Below, piece after piece: positions 32,351 to 42,955 of a DNA stretch of 64,000 nt. Source of the DNA: Helicoverpa zea. Taxonomy: Eukaryota > Arthropoda > Insecta > Lepidoptera > Noctuidae. The stretch lies in assembly GCF_022581195.2 (NCBI RefSeq), contig NC_061467.1, forward strand, positions 1,922,001-1,986,000. Direction: 5' to 3'. The position numbers and the translations under genes were made by a program. A model generated the notes under the pieces. The model worked only from the letters and a program-made list of their open reading frames with translations. It was not told the origin of the DNA and did not search any database. The first letter of the stretch is position 1. Each line of letters begins with the position of its first letter.

Positions 32351-34611
32351 TATCAATCGAATTTGGACTCTATTCTTGTTTAGCTAAAGTATTATTTAGG
32401 CTGTTCATTGTTAATACAATGTAGGAGCCAGTCGTTTTTGTTAATTCAAATGAATTTAAACTCTTCAGCATTGAATTAAGGAGGGAATTCAAATGTGCCT
32501 TAATGAATTATCTCTTGTCTGCCGTTCGATTAAATTTATACTTTATTATTGCTGCAATAAGGTTGAGAATGGGTTATTAATGCTAATTGACGGATGGAGT
32601 GCTTTTAAGGTGACGCTAGGCACGGACGGTTGTATTTAAATTTTGTAAAATGATAATTAAAATAACTGCCGAAGTTTTTTTGACTGAGAATAATGTTAAT
32701 TATGGGTAAATGATGTATTGTTTTTTGTTTTTACACTATAGACTTGTATGAAATTAAATTAGACTCGACAAAACGAAGTTGACGTTCCGTTTCTCAATCT
32801 GTAATCTTAAAAATCATTAAAAAAACGATACATCTTTATTCATGTACCTAAAAATAGAACAAATAAAGTCGTAAAACACCACCGTAGTAAAAAAATTACA
32901 ACAAATATAAAATTTTCCTCAAACCTAGCTAAAAAATATCTCTTAGTAGATATTTCCGTAATACCTTCCATCCGATATTAGATTGTAGTCGGGATATATT
33001 TAGTATCCACGACCTAGCCAACACAAACAGTGCTGATCTATTGAAATATCCGCGGAATGCGAAACGAGAATGCACGAACAACATCGAATATTATTATACT
33101 TTCGATTATGTCTATAAAGTTTATGTTTAGAACATAATTAACACTACATTTTTTGGAGGCTAGACTGATAGATGTAACATCAATTGAGCTTTAACTTCTA
33201 AGTTCTATAAAGTGGGCATACAGCCTTCTTTTAGTACAGAATCCCAGGATTTGAACCCAGTCTTTTAGCAGTCATGGTTATGAATGACACGATAAACATT
33301 TATTGCATATACCTTTACATTTTCCACATCACATATATTTTTAAAACTAGACGGGGCTGGTATTTCCTAACTAACTGCCATAAAAAGAAAAATAAACAAG
33401 CTCAAGAGATACAGTCTATTTTGAAGTCCAGCCATACATACATAACAATGTAGGGTAGGCCTTCTTAAAAAGATACTCAAATAGAGAATATTTTTCGTAA
33501 TTATTGGCAAACATTTTCTTCCCAATGCAATTGATTACTAACAAAAATCTTTGGCCAAAAAAACTGTTGACTGCCTCTGATCTAAAACGTAACTATATAC
33601 ATTTATACACCTATATACTTTATACCTAATACATGGTAGAAACGTAACAGCGTAGGCGTTACAGGCGTCGAAGAAACGTTACGAAAATAAACCCAGTTAT
33701 AATGCTACTGAAATTACTCACGTAGTGCAACGACACTAGTGTGGGGAAATGGATGGGTTTAGTGGTGTGCGTGTTATGTTTATCGATAGTTTTGTTGTCG
33801 ATGATAATGTAATTTTTTGTTTTAGGTTAATTAAAATTTATTTTTTATATCGGACTATGATAAATATTAAATTTCATTGGCATGAAGCAATCCTCTAAAA
33901 ATAAATAAAATGGGAGTTGTGAAGTAATGTAAATTTCAAGATCAAAACGAATAACTTATCGTGAAAACGGTACTTCAAGATTGATATATTGATGTAAACA
34001 GTAGTCCTGACTAGTGTATTCCAAATAACCGTAGCAGTAGTTGAGTGCTGAATTTCAAATGTGACATATTTTATAGTGCATCGACACTTGTGTTGTAGTT
34101 ATTCTTTGCAAAAATTATAACCGTAGATTGAATGCGTAAAAGTAGTTTTATTTAAATGTCTAATATTCGCGTAAGGGTCAGAAATCAATACGTAGTTTTA
34201 AGCTTTAAAATAATACAATAGTGTATTTAGATAAGTAAAAAGTTGATGGCAATAATATGCTCTAAAAATTATTTGAAAAAATACCAAGAATATCAGGTTT
34301 TATAGACGTTAAAACCAGCAAAATTAAAATACCAAGTCACAACCTATTCATATTTGTTTTATTTCTTTTAATGTAGGAAATAAAGTCATTCACCGTATTA
34401 AGCAATAAATCAATTTTATTAACATTCGATTAAAATTCACAGACGTTTAATGCATGCAACATAGTTAGGGTTCAGGAAACAATTGTTTTTCATGCTAACC
34501 CTGGTTGCATTCTTACGTTCATTTGTATTCAGCCGCTGTCGATCGCTAATACAACGGCCGAAGGATTTGAATATCATTTCGTGGGCAATGGTGACCATGT
34601 TGCAAGGTTAT
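32351..34611. other. non-coding DNA
   Basis: Mostly AT-rich. It includes one TATCGATA at 33,781-33,788 and a possible B-box relic (complement of GGTTCAAATCC) near 33,245-33,260. No gene. Confidence 0.5.
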
Positions 34612-34912
34612 GTACCATGGAATAAGAGATGAACGGAGATGCCATAATGCAGGTATTTAGGCCTTCTTCCGGGTCAAATTCGTACGATGGGCATGACCAA
34701 AACTAGTGAACTAACGAGAGGTTCGGGTTCTTAGATACATATCTGTCAACGATTTTTGTTGTTACAAAAATGTTCGGGCCAATGAAGGCGTATAAGGGCG
34801 AAAGCAGTAACGTTCCTCATCTCCCGCACACCTGCATTTTGGCGCGCTACTTTCTTAGGCGATTTTCCGTTATGGCACCTCTGCTAGTCATTTGGTTCTC
34901 CATACTTTGTAC
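34612..34912. mobile_element. TIR element MITE-3, copy B
   Basis: It starts GTACCATGGAATAAGAGATG with GGAGATGCCATAATGCAGG. It ends with CGTTATGGCACCTCTGC and TTTGGTTCTCCATACTTTG just before GTAC. The ends are imperfectly inverted. The internal block AGTAACGTTCCTC is shared with copy A. Confidence 0.6.
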
Positions 34913-35569
34913 TGAGTCGCTGAGCCTGTGGGGTCTGTAGTGTTGGGACATGGGGCATTTTCTTGAAGAAAGTTTATCGATATAGTTTTATTATACCTTT
35001 TGAGGTCGAGTTTAGTGAAAACAGTGTAGTGTTGAGAAATGGGTGGATATTAAAAGGAACATTTAAGGTAATTTAAAGCCTATTGCTCAAGTGTTATTTG
35101 GGCAAGGGTCATGATAGTCTATGAATACATAAATGAAACACCCAAATACATAGTAATTATTATAGTATGTTAATACACATTCGGTTTATTCAAGTAGGTG
35201 TGTTTTTATTATTAAACAATGCTAGAATTGTATAAATTGTTTGGCCACTGAACTTACGAATTGTGGTTCGATTTTTTTATCCAATCGATATTTTTAGGTT
35301 CTTGGCCGATTAATTAATTAAATAAATATGCGCATTTCAATTAGTAATTATGTTTTTTTTTTTAATATTTCATCTTCATTATTTTACATTAGCATTTAAT
35401 GTATGATTAATTAATCATATTTGACTAATTAGGAGCAATTTTATACAATTATATTAATAAAATGTCAATAGTTCAATTTTGTATTTTTTTATCAAACCAC
35501 TTTACGGATATTATTCATTGACATCAACAGAGTACCTTCACTACCATAGAAACAATTCTATAAGACCAA
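34913..35569. other. AT-rich non-coding DNA
   Basis: No gene or repeat was recognised. Confidence 0.5.
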
Positions 35570-35780
35570 GAAACATATCGATAATTTTCCAACCATTTAT
35601 CGATAGTGCATTCAAACGCACATCCCTACTATTTCTAATTTCACGGTCGCCGCGTCTATGTGAGCGTGCGCTTGTGTGTGTGACCTTGCTGCGCGCTGCG
35701 TTTCGGCGGTCATTCACCCCGGTGCATACAACCCCTGACTTTGTGTACATATACGTTGCCGTGTACATGTGTGCGTAGAT
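35570..35780. promoter_or_regulatory. candidate housekeeping-type promoter
   Basis: Two TATCGATA sites (DREF-type) lie at 35,576-35,583 and 35,598-35,605. They are followed by CACATCCCTACT and a CG-rich stretch, with GTGTGACCTTG at about 35,680, the complement of a GGTCACAC-type core element. These motif types co-occur in insect housekeeping promoters. No transcript structure can be confirmed. Confidence 0.35.
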
Positions 35781-36945
35781 ATAGAATATATATGTGTACA
35801 TGTGTATAAGTGTACGTAGAAAAGTGATATGCAGCCGGTTAGACTGGATAGTGAGGAAGGTATGAGGGTATATCGTGACAGTGATCAGGCTAAAATGTAG
35901 TGTGTTGGAGTGCAACTTTAAAAAACTTCTAAGAACAAAACAAATTAGGAAATGGCGTGATGATGACCGAGGATAGACATATAAAACTTCTTTTAAAGTT
36001 TCAGTATGTATTCACATGATTTAAGTTTAATCAAATCACAAAACTGTGTCTAAATATAGCGATCTTCTCAATATTCATAAAAAACAGATCTCAAAGACAT
36101 GTCTATTTATAAAAGTCCTTCTATATTATTATAACATAACCTTATACAATATAACGTTGATTATGACGTCAGCAATAAAATATCGATCGTTGATTCTTTG
36201 TTGCGCAGACGCATCGGGGTCTGTACACAGTTTTTTAAAATTGTACTTTGCATTATAAAGTAGAATGTATTTCAGTCTATTTAAAAACCTAGATTGTCAG
36301 TACACAAAGCTTATAAAATAGTACATATATATTATGTTAAAGGTTTTAAACATCAATTTTTTTAATTAATAGCAAAATGACTTTATCATTAATCCCTAAA
36401 ACTCAAATTAATTACAAGTGCATTCCCTTTAAAACAGAAAAATTAATAATTTAAAAACTAAAAAACAAGCTTATATTGTAATCAGAACTCAGAGCGTGTG
36501 TCTTAATCGAAGACCGGGAAGTTGGTCAAATTAAAATTCCAAGAGTTTTTTACATACATAGTTAGTTACAAGTTACAAGTGAAGCTAAGTTATATTAAGT
36601 GTGTTAAAAAAAAATAAAAACTTCTTGCAAAAGCAAAAATCGTTTAACAAAGCAGAAACGAATTCACAAACATGTTATATCACCCCATTGGGTACAAATA
36701 CATCATACTTAAATAAACTACGCTACAAAGGATCGGTAGGAAAATACCCATTTTTCAGGAAAAGGACCGTAAGCTTCTTATTTTTCTTGTACCCAAAGTA
36801 TTGTAAGCGGAAAAACTGCTAGTAACAATATTATGTCAATATGAATACAAAGCTGGGGGTTTTCCTCTTTTGATCTGTTGAGGGAAAAAGTGGTTTTATC
36901 TCGCTATTTATATTAGGGAAGTGAAGGGGATAGATATAGCCTTTT
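35781..36945. other. AT-rich non-coding DNA
   Basis: The reverse complement of ATGCGTCTGCGC lies at 36,203-36,214. There is no gene. Confidence 0.5.
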
Positions 36946-37172
36946 TTTTTCACTGCAGGGCACAGGTTTCTTCTCATACAGAGAAGAAATGAGCGTTAAT
37001 TGCCACGCTTGCTCAGTGCGAATTGCCATCATTTCAGACTTTTCAAATTCATGGTTCCCTGAGATGTTTTCCTTCGCCTCTACTCAATCTTTGTTGTCTT
37101 GGATAATATAAGAAAGTTTAATTGCTATTTACATGACCCGGGATCGTACCCAGTACTCATACTTTTTTTTGT
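36946..37172 (-). mobile_element. SINE-B copy
   Basis: CACTGCAGGGCACAGG and CTTCTCATACAGAGAAG at the left form the 3' part. TGTTTTCCTTCGCC follows, and ACCCGGGATCGTACCC at the right is a decayed complement of a Pol III B box. The element lies on the minus strand. Confidence 0.6.
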
Positions 37173-37234
37173 CTTTATTTTTATAGGAACTTTTACGTAT
37201 AGCGTATGCTAGTTCCCTCATATCTTAAACATAC

Positions 37235-37465
37235 TATAGTTCGGCCATTCAGAGAATGCGTTCCTGACACGTCGCGATTGAACTGACGACGTAACTTTGC
37301 AATGGCGTTGCAGTTACGATAAAAATATTTTTGCTGGTTGTTTACCGTTTTAACAATTGAGGAGCATTAAAACAACATTATTATATCAATAATCAATGAA
37401 TGTTATTACGTCGTCAGTTCAATCGCGACGTGTCAGGAACGCATTCTCTGAATGGCCGAACTATA
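37235..37465 (-). mobile_element. MITE-1 copy 2, 231 bp
   Basis: It is base-for-base the reverse complement of copies 1 and 3, as far as I can follow by eye, with the same perfect 60-bp terminal inverted repeats. Confidence 0.92.
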
Positions 37466-37893
37466 AAATCATCATACGTGGCTCATAAATTCAAACAAGA
37501 CTTTCGCATTGTACTCATACTTGAGAGGCAGGCTTTAATATCTGGCCCACCATGACTTCAATTGTATACATAATAATTTTAAGTATGTAATATAGTCCTT
37601 CAATATATTTTTAGTAGTCCTACAATACTAGACATTATCATAAAAGCAGCTATCTTCATGTTAGTATTGAATGTATTATTAACTATTTATCAACACACGC
37701 CACAACAAGATTTCAAGGCTAAGCCTGCGTGTGCGCAGTTTATTGCAATCATGTTTATGCATTTACAATGCCTACGTATATTAGTTAGTAACTATGTATA
37801 TTGTAGTTTCCTATGCATTGGAGTCAACAATAACAGGTTATTATTTTAAAATAGCAGTTAATCAGCCACATATTAACTTAAACAATATTTAAC
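37466..37893. other. unique spacer between two inverted MITE-1 copies
   Basis: 428 bp of AT-rich DNA with a 63-codon open frame at 37,658-37,849 that has no recognisable domain. Confidence 0.6.
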
Positions 37894-38124
37894 TATAGTT
37901 CGGCCATTCAGAGAATGCGTTCCTGACACGTCGCGATTGAACTGACGACGTAATAACATTCATTGATTATTGATATAATAATGTTGTTTTAATGCTCCTC
38001 AATTGTTAAAACGGTAAACAACCAGCAAAAATATTTTTATCGTAACTGCAACGCCATTGCAAAGTTACGTCGTCAGTTCAATCGCGACGTGTCAGGAACG
38101 CATTCTCTGAATGGCCGAACTATA
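37894..38124 (+). mobile_element. MITE-1 copy 3, 231 bp
   Basis: Identical to copy 1 and in the same orientation. With copy 2 it flanks the 428-bp spacer in inverted orientation. Confidence 0.92.
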
Positions 38125-38139
38125 AGTACCCATAATTTA

Positions 38140-38325
38140 TCTAAGCTTTATTATAATATTATAAAGCTGAAGAGCTTGTTTGCTTGAAAGGACTGATGTT
38201 AAGAACTACTTGAAATATTATTACACTGTTAGATATCTCATGAATCGAACAAGGCTATAGGTATTTTTTTTTTATCCGGTTATACATACAAAGTAGTTTT
38301 CACGGGGCACGAGCAGAAGCTAGAT
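38140..38325 (+). mobile_element. REP-C-type fragment
   Basis: TATTATAATATTATAAAGCT, TTGTTTGCTTGAAAGG, a TTTTTTTTTATCC block and CACGAGCAGAAGCTAG occur in family order. The copy is diverged. Confidence 0.55.
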
Positions 38326-38981
38326 TGTCTCTATTCATAATTTTGGATTACTTCCCATGTTCAAAGAAAATACACAAACAATATGCCTTTGACTGATAAA
38401 TTCCATAAAAAAAAACTTTTGTATACAAATTAAAACTTATTTGCCGTTGCACAAATAAAAGTGCATATTATAACTTTGAAAAGCTATATAGTAAGTACCT
38501 ACTTCCCTTTTTCTACGCACTTGCAACTCAATTGTCTTAACCTTGAAACTACCGCGGCATAAACAAGTCAGTTAGACTTTGTATTACGTAGGTACTAAAA
38601 AACTATGTACAACACGTTTATTATATTTCACTCTAACATTATATTCCTACAAATTATTATAATCAAATCATGTCAAAACAATCTGTTTATTCTATCAAAA
38701 CTAAACATTATCAACACCTAAATTAATTCAAATAACTTCCGTAACAAGCTTAACTAATCTAAATAACGGATTAACCAAACAATTTAACCACGCTACTATT
38801 ATACTCCCTAATTATTTTAACGAGCAACCACTTAAAACGTTACCCGTAACGTTACTAACCTACAAAACGTTATTAACTATTAACCCATCCCTAATTAAAA
38901 CTTACATTCGAAATTCAAATTCTCGAGCCGTCGCCATTTAATCGCGTCCAACCGCATTCCGTCTACAACTCGTCTAGCCAC
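38326..38981. other. AT-rich non-coding DNA
   Basis: ACGTTA recurs three times near 38,836-38,876. Otherwise nothing was seen. Confidence 0.5.
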
Positions 38982-39150
38982 ACGTCCACTATACGTTGAC
39001 ACGGGAAAACCTATTCAAATGCAGTGCAGACGACTAGTAGGGGATATAGAAAGGGGGGAGTGGGAGGTCACGGTATAGTGGACGTCCCGTGTAGTGTGTA
39101 GTGGTCCTGACCTACTAGCAATCTGCGATAGTAGCCGTCTCTAGGTCAAG
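38982..39150. promoter_or_regulatory. 13-bp inverted repeat with AGGTCA half-sites
   Basis: ACGTCCACTATAC at 38,982-38,994 is exactly inverted at 39,073-39,085. AGGTCA or TGACCT occurs near 39,066, 39,107 and 39,142. The patch is less AT-rich than its surroundings. Confidence 0.45.
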
Positions 39151-42100
39151 GAAGGATAGACGCACACATGTGTAACTTGCTTGTTTGTGTGATGTTTACA
39201 TGTGTGAATAGAATAGTTCGGAGCGATTTTGCGGAATCGAAACGCGATTTAGTTTGAATCGAGTATTATCGAAATGGATTTTGATTTTTTAGCCGTGTGT
39301 ATTTGTATTTGTTTTATGGGATTCCGGTGGGTGTTAGTTTTTTTTCGGATAGTTTGCGTTGATAGTGAAATTGTTTTTCATGGTATATGTTTCAAGCGTT
39401 TAATTTAGTTTTTTCACTTTATTTTAAAAGTTAGAAGCGTAAAATAAAATGCATTTGAAAGTTATTTGCGTCATCGGTTTAGCACATATTATATCCGAAC
39501 TTATTCCAAAAAATATAACTTGAAATGTCAATGTACTTATTGAACTTTTATAAATTACAATTTAAAAAATTATGAACTCTATTGTACTTTTAACATAAAT
39601 AAAACATGTTTATTTATATTTAAAGCTACATATTCCTAATTAAATACGCTTGCAACAACGTCTATAATAATACTTTACTTCATGATATATTTACGTACAT
39701 ATATTGTATGACAAACTGCGTTTTAACACGCATAAAACTTTACCTTGACAGTTACAAAGAAAAAAGATAAAAAATAAACTAAGAGTAACTAACTCCCAAC
39801 AAATTACAATTAAGTAATTAATAAGAGGGAATTTATGATAACTTTTATTATTTATATTAACTCACATTACTACTTATTTCTTTTTCATGATTTCGAATCT
39901 TTTTTGACCTGTAAGTTTTCAATTGCTCAGTTTGAAAGCTACTTTTGCAACCGAATCTAATTAATTCACAAGTATCAAATCTTTCTCTTTTTAATATACA
40001 TACCTAGTTACTTAAATGTCATATTACGTATTAAATATCATACAGAGTTTTTTGAAGTGAACGTGTAAAAAATAAAGAACATTACTTTCTTTAATTTATA
40101 CACATTTAACTTGCTCCTTTTATGGAAATATTATAAGATGTTTTCCTACAAAAACACGACATAAACCATTATTATGTATTCAGAAATTTCATACCTACCT
40201 GTCTACTCTAAAAATCATCTTCCGAACAACTTCATACATAGACACGTATATCTAGTTCGGACCGGTTCAATCCAGTTTTTTCGACCCTCTGCCCTTCGAG
40301 TCTAGCCCAACAGTTCTTGAAGGGCCCTTCCTTTTTATAAAACTACCGTCCAGAATACATGGACCTCTCACTCCTTGATACACTTCCCTAAGATTGGGGT
40401 ACTTTGGTCACGGGAAGGGGGTCATGGGGGGTCAAGTAAGACTGGGGTGGTTAAGTAAGAGTATACTTTGTATGGTTGGGTTTGCCCTTGCGCCGAGTGG
40501 GCCTCTAATTCTGTTGCTAAGTTACGGATTTGAGGGTAGGCAGTTGTATCTTGGTGAGATTTATTTATTTGTTATAAAGACATTTCATTTTGAGGTTTAT
40601 AATTGCATGATACTGGTAAAAAGTTTGTTGTAGTATCCGAAATAGGATATTGCACGAAGACAATTTGCTCGTTGTATTTAAATAAAGCTCTCATCTAGTA
40701 TTTTTGACAGCCAAACAGGCAGCAAATTTTGAAGATTTTTCTCTCTTAAATGTACTGGATATCGAGATCAGGAAATTATACAGGTTTTTTTATAGACAAA
40801 AGTATTATAAACTTTCATTGGGTTAGGAATCGAAGTAGACATCTTTCACGTATTCTATACAATCGCACACCCGACTAGACCAATCATCACACATTGATGA
40901 CAGAAAAAAACCTTTGTGCTATCAACCAACAAGGGTTTAAACCTTAATTCCATCGTAATGAAAAACTCGCCGAAATAATTTGCATTTCTCATTACGGAAG
41001 TTGTCAGTACACAACACAAAGTACCCAACACAGAACACAGTAGGTACACAAATACTCAATTCAAAAAACGAATCACAATATAAAACTTCATTTGAAATTT
41101 TCTGTTTAAAAAACATTCACTAATTATTGAACGTGGCGCGACTATGTATTGTCCGGCTATGTACTTATGTACTGTGTACTGTACATAAGTGTGAGTGTGT
41201 ATTATGTACGTTAAAAAAGGGTGTTTTTGTCTATGTGCCAAATAAAAATGAGGCCGTAATGTCCGGGCTGCATCGAACGTTTATCGCTGACCGCCGCGAG
41301 TGAAAAGGAGATAAGAATGTTTTTATAGTTTTTTTTTTTGAGTAATTTTAATTGTTGGTTTATTGTTTTCTATTGGAGATAATATTTAGTTTGATTCTAT
41401 TGAATATTTAGCACTATATAGGTTTAGAACGATGGCATAAATAATTCGATGTTACCGATTCAACCAGATAGAGTACAGCCGATTTTTTAATCAATTTGAG
41501 GCATACATTAATATTTTTATTTACAAGAAATATGTGGCCGATTTTATTCCGGAAATATTGTTTTATAACTTCTAGTTTTAGTACAATGTCTAGCATATTC
41601 TTCTGAAATAATCATTAAAATATTAAATATCACCCAAACCTAATTTTCACGGTATAAGGCTAGATATGAATCATAATTATAAGTGATAAGCTTTGTGTAT
41701 TACCTCTATCTTCACACCGAAACCTCTGGGGAGTAGGCAGAGGGTATTTAGAGGCCTTCACTCGAATATAAAGAGGGTCCGACATATATCTTTTTATCAG
41801 GATAATTTCTGAATTTTTCATACACCAATGAGTTATTTAAGGAAAAATTGCGAATTCGTCATAAATATATCAGTTAGGTACAGAGATATTGGTTCCAAAA
41901 TAAGGGCTTCAATAAATCAATCTTTGATACCATTAACAAACAAGAACTTAAAATATGAACGAAAAAGAAAACAAAAAGGAAGCTCTAAACTATTACATAT
42001 TTACATAAAAAAAGTTTTTCTTTTAAACAATTACCTCAACAAACAATTAATTAATCTTCAAAGACCAGACCTTACTATACTTAATTTTGACCAGCTTCTG

Positions 42101-42464
42101 AGACCAATGATCACTCGCATTACAGTGAAATCTTATTTTTCCCCACTACTAAAATACATGAAATATATGTTTACATAATTAGTAAAACTTAAAAGGCAGA
42201 GATTATTGACACAATCGTATCTGGTAATCTGATTTTTGAGGTTAAAACTGAAAGGTTAGGCGCACGCCCATAAAGTATACATTTGAAGAGGCAGGTATCG
42301 ATGCAGTGTGCTTATTGAGACGAAAAAAACTATATTTTACGTATTTTATTGTGAGATTTTAGTTTCAAAATTGTTGCTTATATACTTAACTTGTAAATAG
42401 ACATATGTTTAATTCAGCTAAATCAATACTAATTTAATAGAGATTTTTTTAGTCAGTACGTACT
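39151..42464. other. long AT-rich non-coding stretch
   Basis: No gene was recognised. A higher-complexity patch lies near 41,240-41,310, with a short G-rich stretch at 40,400-40,450. The 116-codon frame at 41,828-42,178 is lysine/asparagine-rich, as expected of AT-rich chance frames. Confidence 0.5.
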
Positions 42465-42955
42465 AGCCGTTCTCACGCGGTTTTATCCGCACCCCGTGAG
42501 AGTTACTGCCCATGCCGGGATAAAATATAACCAATGTTACTCGGGAAGAGTGTAGCTTTCCAACAGTGAAATACTTTTTCAAATCGCTTCAGTAATTACG
42601 GAGCCTTCAGGGTACAAATCATCATCCTCCGAGCCTTTTTCCCAATCATGTTGGGGTCGGCTTCCAGTCTAACCGGATTCAGCTGAGTACCAGTGCTTTA
42701 CAAGAAGCGACTGCCTATCTGACCTCCTCAACCCAGTTACCCGGGCAACCCGATACCCCGTGGTTAGACTGGTGTCAGACTTACTGGCTTCTGACTACCC
42801 GTAACGACTGCCAAGGATGTTCAATGACAGCCGGGACCTACAGTTTAACGTGCCATCCGAAACACAGCCAATGGTGTCTAAGATATACTTCAGGGTACAA
42901 ATAAACAAACAAAAAGGTTTCTTCTTCAATATATTAAGTATAGATTAAATGGCAT
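42465..42955 (+). mobile_element. REP-C copy interrupted by SINE-A
   Basis: The 5' half (CTAGCCGTTCTCACGCGG, GATAAAATATAACC, TTCAGTAATTACGGAGCC) breaks at the SINE target duplication. It resumes after the SINE with AAATAAACAAACAAAAAGG and ends at AAGTATAGAT. Confidence 0.8.
42606..42902 (-). mobile_element. SINE-A, head-less, with 14-bp target duplication
   Basis: The body 42,620-42,888 is flanked by exact copies of TTCAGGGTACAAAT at 42,606-42,619 and 42,889-42,902. The tRNA-like head present at 19.9 kb is missing, so this copy is 5'-truncated. It is very similar to the full-length copy. Confidence 0.9.

Noticed and set aside
35541..35915. 124-codon minus-strand frame
   Set aside because: It is rich in Tyr, His and Thr from TG/CA-rich DNA and has no domain. 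It overlaps the promoter-like patch.
15859..38124. CRISPR-like array from identical repeats
   Set aside because: The copies are 231 bp, long-palindromic, dispersed over 22 kb and in a eukaryotic genome, which fits MITEs and not CRISPR.
41828..42178. 116-codon plus-strand frame
   Set aside because: The composition is dominated by Lys, Asn and Leu as expected from AT-rich DNA, with no similarity I recognise.
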